Shown one piece after another: positions 1 through 6,090 of a DNA stretch of 12,531 nucleotides. Source of the DNA: Planctomycetota bacterium (GTDB lineage: Bacteria; Planctomycetota; Planctomycetia; Isosphaerales; Isosphaeraceae). A program made the position numbers and the translations under genes. Positions within the stretch are counted from its first letter, which is position 1. Every line of letters starts with the position of its first letter. The notes beneath the pieces are model-generated. The model did not search any database. It was given only the letters and a program-made list of their open reading frames with translations, and was not told the DNA's origin. The stretch spans positions 1 through 12,531 of the forward strand of contig JAJYDH010000149.1 of assembly GCA_021777685.1 (NCBI GenBank), in the 5' to 3' direction.

Positions 1-783
1 ATAGATGTCGGCCCGGGTGTCGACCGACCGCGAGTGCCGGGCCTGCTCGGGCGAGACGTAGTCGAACGTGCCGACGGTCGCGCCGTCGCGGGTCACGTTG
101 TCCTGATCGTTCAGGTCGATCGCCAGGCCCAGGTCGGTCAGCTTGGCGGTCCCGTCGCGCGTGACCAGGATGTTGCAGGGATTGACGTCGCGGTGGATCA
201 GCTCCTTGAGCCGGGCGTGCTCCAGGCCCAGGGCGATCTGGCGGGCGAGCCTGGCGGCGGTCGGCCAGGGGATCGCGCCCAGCTCGCCGATGAGCTGGCC
301 GACGTTCTTCCCCTCGATGTACTCCATGACGAGGTAGCGGACCCCGCCCGAATCTCCCTCGTCGTAGACCCGGACCAGGTTCTCGTGCTGGAGCTGGGCG
401 CCGACCTTCGCCTCGCGCTGGAACCGGGCGATGGCCCGGGGGTTGGTCATCCGCTCCTGCGAGAGGATCTTCAGCGCCACCATCCGGTTGAGCCGGACGT
501 CCTTGGCGAGGTAGACGCGGCCCATGCCGCCCCGGCCGAGCAGGTCGAGCAGGATGTACTTGTCGATCTTGAACCCGGTCGATCGCCCGCCCATGATCTG
601 CTGAGCCTGCCAGAGCGTGAGCCGGCCGGCGGTGATCGCCTGGCGGGCCAGGCGGCGGTCGATCGCGTCGTGGGTGCGCTTCTCGGCCGGGATCAGGGCA
701 AAGCAGGCCTCCAGCCCCGCCTCGTCGATCAGGCCGCTCTGCAAGGCGGCCTGGTAGAATCGCGACGCCTTGGCTTCGAGCAT
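1..783 (-). CDS. Serine/threonine protein kinase, N-terminal part (runs off the window)
   Basis: Hanks-type protein kinase that phosphorylates Ser/Thr of unknown targets; 261 residues are visible, entering the window edge in frame after DIY. Residues 1-75 form a helical lead segment (with LTLWQAQQIM) like that of many Planctomycete kinases. The kinase domain follows: glycine loop GRGGMGRV (83-90), VALK lysine 105, helix-C glutamate 124 (QREAK), catalytic HRD 197-199, N204, DLG 217-219 in place of DFG, and SPEQ 244-247. The catalytic loop reads HRDVNPCN, so the usual lysine two residues after the catalytic Asp is Asn201. All other catalytic residues seen are present, so activity is likely but should not be assumed. 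The ATG at 783 is preceded by AGGA with 6-nt spacing. Substrate lobe, any membrane helix and any C-terminal sensor lie outside. Family call is sure; the specific role is unknown. Confidence 0.94.
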   Translation of the reverse strand, partial: MLEAKASRFYQAALQSGLIDEAGLEACFALIPAEKRTHDAIDRRLARQAITAGRLTLWQAQQIMGGRSTGFKIDKYILLDLLGRGGMGRVYLAKDVRLNRMVALKILSQERMTNPRAIARFQREAKVGAQLQHENLVRVYDEGDSGGVRYLVMEYIEGKNVGQLIGELGAIPWPTAARLARQIALGLEHARLKELIHRDVNPCNILVTRDGTAKLTDLGLAIDLNDQDNVTRDGATVGTFDYVSPEQARHSRSVDTRADIY

Positions 784-1095
784 GGTGCATCCTGGACTGG
801 GCGTCGAATCGGCCTCGATCGGATCGGTCGGAGTGGGGCTGGCCTGATCTGGCTTCCGGGCGGGGACATGCGCGATTTCTCAAGTCAATCTAACTCGCCG
901 ATACGCACCGGACAACCCCCAAGCCGGCGCCGGGCCGGGGCGAGGCTTCCGAGGTCTCCGATCGGATTGACCGTGCGGGGGCCGGGCCGTTAGCATATCC
1001 CGTTCGCCGTCGAGGAATCCGGGCGATGCCGACGCCCCGGGGACTCGGCGGGTCGCCCCCTTTCGGGCCCGGTCGATCGCGCGGGAGGTTGACGG
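784..1095. other. Divergent intergenic region between kinase and lipid kinase genes
   Basis: This 312-bp stretch separates two divergently transcribed genes and should hold both promoters. On the plus strand a good sigma70-like pair lies at 967-996 (separate entry). On the minus strand a TTGACT motif occurs near 890 (inside ttgacttgag, read in reverse), but I found no convincing -10 at the right distance. The stretch around 878-905 is less GC-rich than its surroundings. No RNA gene or conserved short protein was recognised; open frames crossing it are antisense shadows of the kinase. Confidence 0.5.
967..996 (+). promoter_or_regulatory. Candidate sigma70-like promoter for the lipid kinase gene
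   Basis: TTGACC (967-972) is separated by 18 bp from TAGCAT (991-996), five of six and four of six matches to the consensus boxes. It would start transcription near 1003 and give a leader of about 93 nt before the ATG at 1096. Planctomycete promoters are poorly characterised, so this is a motif match only. Confidence 0.35.
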
Positions 1096-2139
1096 ATGGG
1101 GGAGCTGAACCGGGCCGATCTCGGGGGAGCCACGGGGTCGGAATCGGGGCCGGGCCCGTACCTGTCAGCCCCGGTCGGTCATCCTCCCGACCCGGGGTCC
1201 GGCTGGGTGGGGATCGCCGCCAACGCCGCCTCGGGTCGGGGCAGGGGCCGGGTCGCGGTTGCCCGGCTGGTCCGAGAGCTGGAACGGCTCGGCCTGGAGC
1301 CGAGGGTCGCCTGGACCCTGGACGAGCGCAAGGCGATGGTGGCCCTGGCCTCGTCCCGGAAGGCCGGGCGATGCCGATGCCTGGTGGCCGCCGGCGGCGA
1401 CGGGACCGTCGCCGCGCTGATCAACGAGCGGCCGGACGTGCCGATCGCCGTCATGCCGGCCGGGACCGAGAACCTCTTCGCCAGGCATTTCGGCTTCGGG
1501 CGGCATCCGGCCAGGGCGGCCTCGAGGATCGCCCGGGGGCGGGCCGAGCCGCTGGACCTCGGCGTCATCGACGGGCGGAGGTTCGCGCTCATGGCCGGCT
1601 TCGGCTTCGACGCCGACGTCGTCTCCCGGCACCATGCCGCGAGGGTCGGCCGGACGGGCCAGCTCAGGACGACCCACCGCGCGGCCTACGTCGAGCCGGT
1701 CCTCCGGTCGACCTTCGGCTATCGGTTCCCGCCCCTGACGGTCACGGCCGAGGGGGGCGACGGCCGCCGGGAGACCCTGACCGGGACGACGGCGTTCGTC
1801 TTCAACCTCCCGCGATACGCGCTCGGCCTGCCGTTCGCCCCGTCGGCCGTCGGGGACGACGGCTGGCTCGACCTGGTCGTCTTCCGCGACCCCGGCGCGT
1901 TCCGGGCGCTCCATTACCTCTGGCTGGTCGTCCGGGGGTTGCACCTCGATCGCCCGGGGATCGAGCATCGGAGGGTCCGCCGGGTGGCGATCGAGGCGGC
2001 GGCCACCGTCCCGATCCAACTCGACGGCGATCCCGGCGGCGCGATCGAGCCCGGCGGGCCCGCCCGGATCATCGAGGTCCTGCCCGGGGCCGTCGGCGTC
2101 GTCGTCCCGGATGCCAGGCTCGGCCGCGAGGTCGGGTGA
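1096..2139 (+). CDS. Diacylglycerol kinase family lipid kinase (DAGK_cat / YegS-LCB5 type)
   Basis: A 347-residue member of the DagK/YegS/sphingosine kinase superfamily, which transfers phosphate from ATP to the hydroxyl of a lipid (diacylglycerol or long-chain base) at the membrane face. Residues 1-36 are a poorly conserved Pro/Gly-rich lead. The catalytic domain begins at WVGIAANAASG (37-47). The nucleotide-binding GGDGT is at 100-104, the family's second block PAGTENLFA at 121-129, the hinge GFGFDA at 168-173, and the C-terminal lobe carries DDGWLDLVVF (254-263) and LDGDP (309-313), matching the usual DG(L)LD and xDGE blocks. The ATG at 1096 has GGGAGG at 1083-1088 with 7-nt spacing. It stands alone; nothing nearby indicates which lipid is used. 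It could equally be called a sphingosine-kinase-like protein. Confidence 0.92.
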   Translation: MGELNRADLGGATGSESGPGPYLSAPVGHPPDPGSGWVGIAANAASGRGRGRVAVARLVRELERLGLEPRVAWTLDERKAMVALASSRKAGRCRCLVAAGGDGTVAALINERPDVPIAVMPAGTENLFARHFGFGRHPARAASRIARGRAEPLDLGVIDGRRFALMAGFGFDADVVSRHHAARVGRTGQLRTTHRAAYVEPVLRSTFGYRFPPLTVTAEGGDGRRETLTGTTAFVFNLPRYALGLPFAPSAVGDDGWLDLVVFRDPGAFRALHYLWLVVRGLHLDRPGIEHRRVRRVAIEAAATVPIQLDGDPGGAIEPGGPARIIEVLPGAVGVVVPDARLGREVG

Positions 2140-2677
2140 CGCGGGCCCCCCGGCGGTGAGCCGGCGCGGGACGATCGCCCCCGCCAACGGGACCACCGGG
2201 ATCGCCCCCCAATCTGGGGTCGTGGTCGACTCGCTGGGCAACCTCTACGGGGGAAGCGTGCTCGCGCCATCTTCTCCTGGGCGGTGAGCACGTCCACCGA
2301 GCGGAGTCGCAAGCCCTCCGTGACGGAGATCGGGACGTGCACGTCCATGTAAAGCTTGACGCACAATGGAGTTTCCCCATCGCCCGGGGCTTCCGTCGCA
2401 AGGGCGAATCTTGCTCCAGGGCGAGCTTCTCGTCGTGTTCGCGCGCCTGGTTCTCGATCTCGGCGTCGTATTCGGCCTGGTGGTCGAAGTCATGGGCCAG
2501 CGCCGCGTGGATCTGGGCCAGGGACAGGAGCGGATATTGTCGGTGGATCTCGTAGGCGCTCCAGCCGTAGGCCACCTGGGCGAGCGCGACCTCGATCACC
2601 TTGGTGTTGGTGTCGTCGATCCAGGCCCGACCGCGCTCGTCGAGATGGATGTGGGACGGGATGAGGGCGGTAGTCAA
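2069..2677 (-). CDS. DUF433 (VapB45-like) antitoxin, C-terminus read through into decayed toxin
   Basis: Residues 1-103 (2369-2677) are a DUF433 protein, the small antitoxin normally paired with DUF5615 toxins and thought to bind both its promoter and the toxin. Visible family features are IHLDERGRAWIDDTNTKVIE near the N-terminus, the helix-turn-helix-like GWSAYEIHRQYPLLSLAQIHAALAHDFDH, and a charged helical tail ending SPLRRKPRAMGKL. The start is TTG 2677, backed by GGAGG at 2684-2688 with 7-nt spacing. Homologues normally stop near residue 100. Here no stop is met there and the frame continues another 99 low-information, Arg/Pro-rich residues, antisense to the 3' end of the lipid kinase, to a stop at 2069. 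The fold may be intact, but the module is broken because the toxin is truncated. It lies 25 nt downstream of the 2703-3137 gene and may be cotranscribed with it. Confidence 0.72.
   Translation of the reverse strand: MTTALIPSHIHLDERGRAWIDDTNTKVIEVALAQVAYGWSAYEIHRQYPLLSLAQIHAALAHDFDHQAEYDAEIENQAREHDEKLALEQDSPLRRKPRAMGKLHCASSFTWTCTSRSPSRRACDSARWTCSPPRRRWREHASPVEVAQRVDHDPRLGGDPGGPVGGGDRPAPAHRRGARVTRPRGRAWHPGRRRRRPRAGPR
2168..2254 (+). pseudogene. Fragment of a GloVer-type tandem-repeat protein
   Basis: Just after the lipid kinase stop, the plus strand reads GTIAPANGTTGIAPQSGVVV followed by DSLGNLYGG. This matches the repeat unit of choice-of-anchor 'GloVer' proteins (consensus like FNGtnGanPqaGvvlDssGNLYGTT), secreted repeat proteins frequent in Planctomycetes and Verrucomicrobia. 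Only about one unit is present, without start codon, signal peptide or further repeats, and the frame closes at TGA 2285-2287. The similarity stops around 2250, exactly where similarity to the DUF5615 toxin begins on the other strand, so the position looks like a rearrangement junction. The match is by recall of the motif, not by a database search. Confidence 0.5.
2245..2366 (-). pseudogene. Truncated, frameshifted DUF5615 (PIN-like) toxin remnant
   Basis: Read in reverse from TTG 2366, the frame gives VKLYMDVHVPISVTEGLRLR then SVDVLTAQE, the N-terminal strand-helix of DUF5615 PIN-like toxins, including the early acidic residue (LYMD) of the predicted nuclease site. Families of this type continue as QEDGA... 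with about 70-80 more residues. Here the QE is followed by an apparent 2-nt GA insertion (GAGAAGAT) that throws the frame; the continuation DGASTLPP is found in the neighbouring frame and meets TAG at 2245-2247. The remaining three quarters of the protein is absent, replaced by GloVer-like sequence. It directly follows the DUF433 antitoxin, the normal order for this pair. The product cannot be a working nuclease. Confidence 0.65.
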
Positions 2678-2702
2678 GGCGAAGCCTCCGGGATGGTCCG
2701 GC

Positions 2703-3137
2703 TCAGGCGTCGGTCTCTTCGAGGGATCGGCGGAGGGCCTTGAGGGATTCCTCGGCCTCCTCGCCGGCCAGGTCGTCGGACCACTGGGCGAGCACGAAGA
2801 TGGTCCGGCGGGGGGTCTTGTACGAGCGGATGGCGCAGGCGTTGTTGAGGTCGAGGCTGACGAACTCGACGTCGTGGCCGACGGCGTGGTGGCCGTCGAT
2901 CGTCTCCAGGGCGGGGACGGCGTCGAGGGTCGGGTACTCGTCCTTGAGCGCGGCGAGGGCCTCGTCGGCCAGGTCGGCGGGTTCGGGGCGGCCCTCGTCG
3001 GTCGTCACCAGGGCGAAGGCCAGCCCCTCGGGCGACTGGACGGTCACGGTCGTCCGGGGGCCGTCGTCGGTGACGTCCAGCTCCCAGTCGGCCGGATACT
3101 CGAAGCGAATCCCCCGGTCGTCGTAAATCCCGCTCAT
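2703..3137 (-). CDS. Small soluble protein of unknown function
   Basis: A 144-residue acidic protein with no signal peptide or membrane segment. I do not recognise a named family with certainty. The opening YDDRGIRFEYPADWELD (5-21), with the F-x-Y-P-x-x-W pattern followed by alternating strands (TTVTVQSPEGLAFALVTTD), resembles PsbP/Mog1-like or DUF1795-type proteins, and the strand TIFVLAQWSDD (112-122) before a final helix fits the same alpha-beta fold. That is inference from pattern only. The ATG at 3137 has GAGG 8 nt upstream; a GTG at 3146, three codons earlier, is also possible. Codon use is normal for the window, supporting a real gene. A DUF433 antitoxin follows on the same strand after 25 nt. 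A TACAAT box about 57 nt upstream may be its -10. Confidence 0.7.
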   Translation of the reverse strand: MSGIYDDRGIRFEYPADWELDVTDDGPRTTVTVQSPEGLAFALVTTDEGRPEPADLADEALAALKDEYPTLDAVPALETIDGHHAVGHDVEFVSLDLNNACAIRSYKTPRRTIFVLAQWSDDLAGEEAEESLKALRRSLEETDA

Positions 3138-3480
3138 GCCCGACACCTCTGTCCTTGCCGTCCTTCGCTCGCGGTCGTTCTCCTCGGGAGACTATTGTAG
3201 TGATCGGGCGGCGATCTCGAAAAGGCGAAGGGCCGGCCAAGAGTACCCGATCGGCCCGGTCGCCATCCCCGACAAACTCGCCCTGGGCGCCCTTTTTCGC
3301 CCGCTTTTCCCGCCATCCCGCCCGATCCTCGGCTTCGAGGCGGCGGCTCATCCCGAGGGCGAGGGGCGGCCGATACGAGGGTTGTGGCGAGCGGATCAGC
3401 CGGGCGGGCCGGGTCGCTCGATGGAGAGGGACGCGGCGTCCGGAACGCCGGAGCCCGGGTCAAGGAAGGCGAGGGGACCG
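3138..3480. other. Divergent intergenic region upstream of the histidine kinase
   Basis: This 343-bp region lies between a minus-strand gene and the plus-strand histidine kinase. The frame of the kinase stays open upstream to 3136, but the upstream codons give a Pro/Arg-rich, unconserved peptide, so I treat it as non-coding. It contains a TACAAT-like -10 on the minus strand (3194-3199). No clear plus-strand promoter, terminator or RNA was seen. Confidence 0.45.
3194..3199 (-). promoter_or_regulatory. Possible -10 box for the 2703-3137 gene
   Basis: The reverse strand reads TACAAT, five of six matches to TATAAT, about 57 nt before the ATG at 3137, in an otherwise GC-rich region. No good -35 partner exists at 16-18 bp, so support is weak. 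Confidence 0.25.
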
Positions 3481-4266
3481 ATGGCAGTCTCGTCGAAAGA
3501 GCCGCCGCCGATGCCGACGCGCGAGGAATGGGAGGCGCTCCGCCGCCAGGTGGTCGAGCTCCAGCGCGTCAGCAGCCTGGGCGTGCTGGCAGGCTCCGTG
3601 TGCCATGAGTTGAATAACGCCCTCACGCCGATCCTGAGCTACGCCAAGCTCGGCCTGCGGAACCCCGACCCGGAGTTCCGCCGCCGGGCGTTCGAGAAGA
3701 TCCAGGAGGGGGCCGAGCGCGCCGCGGCGATCACCGGGGGTGTCCTCGGCCTGGCCAGGCCCCGGGCGGATCGGCGGTCGGCGGCCGACCTCGCCCGGCT
3801 GGCCGAGGAGGTGCTCCTGCTCACCGCCAAGGACCTCTCCAGGCATCGGGTCCGGGTCGACTTCCAGGTCGAATCCCGGCCCCACGCCCGGGTCAACCCG
3901 GCGCAGATCCAGCAGGTGCTCTTAAACCTGGTGATCAACGCCCGCCAGGCGATGCCCGACGGCGGCACGGTGAAGGTCCGGGTCGGCCTGGACTCGACCG
4001 GTCGTCTGGCCGAGGTGAGCGTCGCCGACACCGGGCAGGGGATCGCGCCGGGGGACCTCCGGCGGATCTTCGAGCCGTTCTTCACCACCAAGATCGGCCC
4101 CGACGAGACCGGCCTGGGCGGGACCGGCCTGGGGCTCTCGGTCTGCCGCGAGATCGTCGAGGGCCACCGGGGCCGGCTCCGGGCCGAGAGCCGGGTCGGA
4201 CGGGGGACGACGTTCACCCTCCGCCTGCCCGCCTGCCCGGCGCCCGCCCAGCAGGGGGCCGCCTGA
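3481..4266 (+). CDS. Soluble NtrB-like sensor histidine kinase
   Basis: A 261-residue transmitter module of a two-component kinase: it autophosphorylates a histidine and passes phosphate to a response regulator. The H-box HELNNALTPILSY has the phospho-accepting His42 in a HisKA domain (about 26-92). The HATPase domain follows with N-box NLVINARQAM (149-158), G1 DTGQGI (183-188), F-box FEPFFTTK (197-204) and G2 GGTGLGLS (213-220), so it is catalytically complete. There is no transmembrane helix, PAS or HAMP domain; the first 25 residues are a short lead and helix, so any signal must come from a partner. ATG 3481 follows a purine-rich GGAAGGCGAGGGG; ATG 3511 and ATG 3421 are in-frame alternatives. 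No response regulator is nearby, so it is an orphan. It ends 9 bp from the convergent zinc-ribbon gene, with no terminator between them. Confidence 0.9.
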   Translation: MAVSSKEPPPMPTREEWEALRRQVVELQRVSSLGVLAGSVCHELNNALTPILSYAKLGLRNPDPEFRRRAFEKIQEGAERAAAITGGVLGLARPRADRRSAADLARLAEEVLLLTAKDLSRHRVRVDFQVESRPHARVNPAQIQQVLLNLVINARQAMPDGGTVKVRVGLDSTGRLAEVSVADTGQGIAPGDLRRIFEPFFTTKIGPDETGLGGTGLGLSVCREIVEGHRGRLRAESRVGRGTTFTLRLPACPAPAQQGAA

Positions 4267-4275
4267 TCGGGCCGA

Positions 4276-4941
4276 TCAGCGGCTCTTCTTGGCCATCGCC
4301 TCGGCTTCCGCCAGGCTCTTGCCGCCGTCGACCTTCCAGGAGGAACCTTCCCGCTTCATCGGCAGGTTGATCGTCACCGGCGGCTCCTTGGTCCCGTTGT
4401 TGGACACGACCACCATCAGCAGGATGTCGGAGCCCTTCTCGGGGTCGCCGCTCATCAGGCCGGGGCTGACGTTGACGTCCGAGCCGATCTTGCCCTTCTC
4501 CAACTCGCCATGGACCAGGTCGAACCACTTGCCGGTCGCCTCGGCGCTGTCGGAACTGGCATGGGAGATGACCCGTGAGCGGTCGTTCGAGGCGACCGCT
4601 CGCATGACCGCGGTGGCCTGCGAGACGTAGCCGGGGGCACCCTCGCCGGGCGCCAGGTAGAGGTAGCCGAACACCGCCAGGAGCACCGCCGGAACGCCGT
4701 ACCGGACGGGCTTGGGGATGTCCCTGAAGGTCTGGGCGAGGTCGAAATCCTCGACCTTCGCCTGGTTCTGTCGAGACTTGCCCGGCTTGGGGTCGCTCGA
4801 TCCCGGCTCTCCCAGGGCCATCCGGCCGGTGTTGTCCATGTGGAAGACGGTGCTGCAGCCCTTGCACACGAGTCGGGCATTGAGCCGGTCGGGAGGGACG
4901 TTGCCCCCTCGTCCGCATTTCGGGCACTCGATCGGGATCAT
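4276..4941 (-). CDS. Zinc-ribbon single-TM protein, copy 1 of a tandem pair
   Basis: A 221-residue protein of unknown role. Cys6, Cys9, Cys26 and Cys29 (CPKC...CKGC) form a zinc-ribbon at the N-terminus, followed by a polar linker, a DFDLAQTFRDIPKPVR juxtamembrane motif, one hydrophobic helix (about 81-97, YGVPAVLLAVFGYLYLA), and a C-terminal domain of about 120 residues. That domain has ASNDRSRV (117-124), GKWFDLVHGELE (137-148) and LPMKREGSSWK (193-203), and looks like a small extracytoplasmic alpha-beta domain. The ribbon is probably cytoplasmic; topology is inferred. The start at ATG 4941 is fixed by its paralogue beginning at the same MIPIECPKCG and by GAGGA just upstream, although the frame is open to 5145. 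A 235-bp gap separates the copies, so this one may have its own promoter. Confidence 0.82.
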   Translation of the reverse strand: MIPIECPKCGRGGNVPPDRLNARLVCKGCSTVFHMDNTGRMALGEPGSSDPKPGKSRQNQAKVEDFDLAQTFRDIPKPVRYGVPAVLLAVFGYLYLAPGEGAPGYVSQATAVMRAVASNDRSRVISHASSDSAEATGKWFDLVHGELEKGKIGSDVNVSPGLMSGDPEKGSDILLMVVVSNNGTKEPPVTINLPMKREGSSWKVDGGKSLAEAEAMAKKSR

Positions 4942-5176
4942 GCTATCCTCGAAGGTGAAACGTGGACGGTGCGTGGAGGGCAGGGGCCGCCGGGCCGGAT
5001 CGGGAGGCACTGGGTCGACATCCGCCCGCCGACACCCCGACCGCTGATGAACTCGCCAGATCACATCGATCATTGTCAGGGCCTGGAACCCGGGCGGGCC
5101 GGGCTCGCCCGGGAATCGGGCAGTCCGGCGCCCGACCGTCCTCACGCACCGGGCGCCGGACGCCCGGTCGGCCCGA

Positions 5177-5854
5177 TCATGGGGTTCCCTTGGCCGTCGC
5201 GACCGTCGCCTCGGCCTCCGCCAGGCTCTTGCCGCCGTCGAACTTCCAGGAGGAACCTTCCCGCTTCATCGGCAGGCTGATCGTCACCGGCGGGTCCGTG
5301 CCCCCGTTCCTGGACACGACCACCATCAGGGCGAGCTCGCTGTCCTTGCCGGGATCTCCGGAGATCAGGTTGGGGGTGATGGTCAAATTGGACGCGATCT
5401 GGCGCCGCTCCAGCTCGCCGTGCCAGAGGTCGAACCACTTGCCGGCCGCCTCGACGCTGTCGGGGGTGGCGTGGGAGACGACCCGGGAGCGGTCGTTCGA
5501 GGCCAGGGCGCGGACGACCGCGTCGGCCTCCGAGAAGTAGCCCGGCGTGCTGTCGCCGGGCCCCAGGTTGAGCCAGATGATCAGGCAGAGCAGGACCGCC
5601 GGCACGCCGTACCGGACCGGCTTGGGGATGTCGTTCCAGGTCTTGGCGAGGTCGAAATCCTCGATGGACGACGCGACCTCGGCGTGCGCCTTGGGCTGCT
5701 TGGGTTCGGCCGATTCCGGCTCGCCCAGGATCATATGCCCGGCGCCATCGAAGTGGAAGACCGTGTGGCAGGCCTTGCAGACCAGCCGGGTCTTCTGCCG
5801 TTCGGACGGGGCTTTTCCCTTGCGTCCGCATTTCGGGCACTCGATCGGGATCAT
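5177..5854 (-). CDS. Zinc-ribbon single-TM protein, copy 2 of a tandem pair
   Basis: A 225-residue paralogue of the gene immediately downstream. It keeps the four cysteines (Cys6, Cys9, Cys26, Cys29), the IEDFDLAKTWNDIPKPVR motif before one membrane helix (about 82-98, RYGVPAVLLCLIIWLNL), and the C-terminal blocks LASNDRSRVVSHAT, GKWFDLWHGELE and LPMKREGSSWKFDGGKSLAEAEA. Differences cluster in the linker (49-63), in the second half of the membrane helix and at the extreme C-terminus. The function is unknown; a membrane-anchored ribbon with an outer domain suggests sensing or scaffolding, but nothing here proves it. The ATG at 5854 has GAGGA just upstream. A perfect 14-bp palindrome 39 bp upstream (5893-5906) could be an operator. 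A 235-bp gap leads to copy 1. Confidence 0.83.
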   Translation of the reverse strand: MIPIECPKCGRKGKAPSERQKTRLVCKACHTVFHFDGAGHMILGEPESAEPKQPKAHAEVASSIEDFDLAKTWNDIPKPVRYGVPAVLLCLIIWLNLGPGDSTPGYFSEADAVVRALASNDRSRVVSHATPDSVEAAGKWFDLWHGELERRQIASNLTITPNLISGDPGKDSELALMVVVSRNGGTDPPVTISLPMKREGSSWKFDGGKSLAEAEATVATAKGTP

Positions 5855-5892
5855 GCGAATCCTCGGCGGGGGGACCGCGGGCGTCGTCGAGA

Positions 5893-5906
5893 GTCAGGCG
5901 CCTGAC
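5893..5906. promoter_or_regulatory. Perfect 14-bp palindrome upstream of zinc-ribbon copy 2
   Basis: GTCAGGCGCCTGAC is an exact inverted repeat without spacer, lying in the divergent region 39 bp before the ATG at 5854 and 185 bp before the DUF2071 gene. The position suits a dimeric regulator site for the zinc-ribbon gene, or a transcript hairpin in its leader. No matching copy precedes the 4941 start. Confidence 0.35.
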
Positions 5907-5969
5907 AGGCCGGATTTCGGGGTTTCAGGACGGGGGAAGGCTCGCGAGAGAATCGTCCGCCCCTACATC

Positions 5970-5996
5970 TTGCCACGCGTCTCCCATCAATGATAG
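5970..5996 (+). promoter_or_regulatory. Weak candidate promoter for the DUF2071 gene
   Basis: TTGCCA (5970-5975) and TGATAG (5991-5996) are separated by 15 bp in the least GC-rich part of the divergent intergenic region. Spacing is short and box matches are modest, so this is only a candidate. Confidence 0.2.
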
Positions 5997-6090
5997 GGCT
6001 CAGAAGACGGGGCGACGACTCGCGAGATTGAACCCCGCCCGCCGCCGATCGGGCCCCGGCCGCCCCTCGATTTCCGCGCCGGACGGGGCG

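Larger units (their letters stand above)
4276..5856 (-). repeat. Tandem gene duplication (two zinc-ribbon paralogues)
   Basis: The two genes at 4276-4941 and 5177-5854 are head-to-tail duplicates. DNA identity is concentrated in blocks: 4298-4383 versus 5208-5293 (86 bp, 3 mismatches, coding the LPMKREGSSWK...SLAEAEA tail) and 4910-4943 versus 5823-5856 (34 bp identical, spanning the start codon and first ten codons). The linker and the membrane helix are much more diverged. Confidence 0.85.

Noticed and set aside
34..993. Long plus-strand open frame over the kinase
   Set aside because: It is antisense to a kinase with every conserved motif in place; the peptide is Arg/Gly/Val-rich without domain features, as expected in high-GC DNA.
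1026..2159. Second plus-strand frame across the lipid kinase
   Set aside because: The 1096-2139 frame carries GGDGT, PAGTENLFA and GFGFDA plus a good ribosome site; the other frame gives only Arg/Gly/Pro-rich text.
3136..3480. Extension of the histidine kinase to 3136 as a sensor domain
   Set aside because: The 115 added residues are Arg/Pro-rich with no PAS, GAF or membrane pattern, and they span the probable promoter of the divergent gene.
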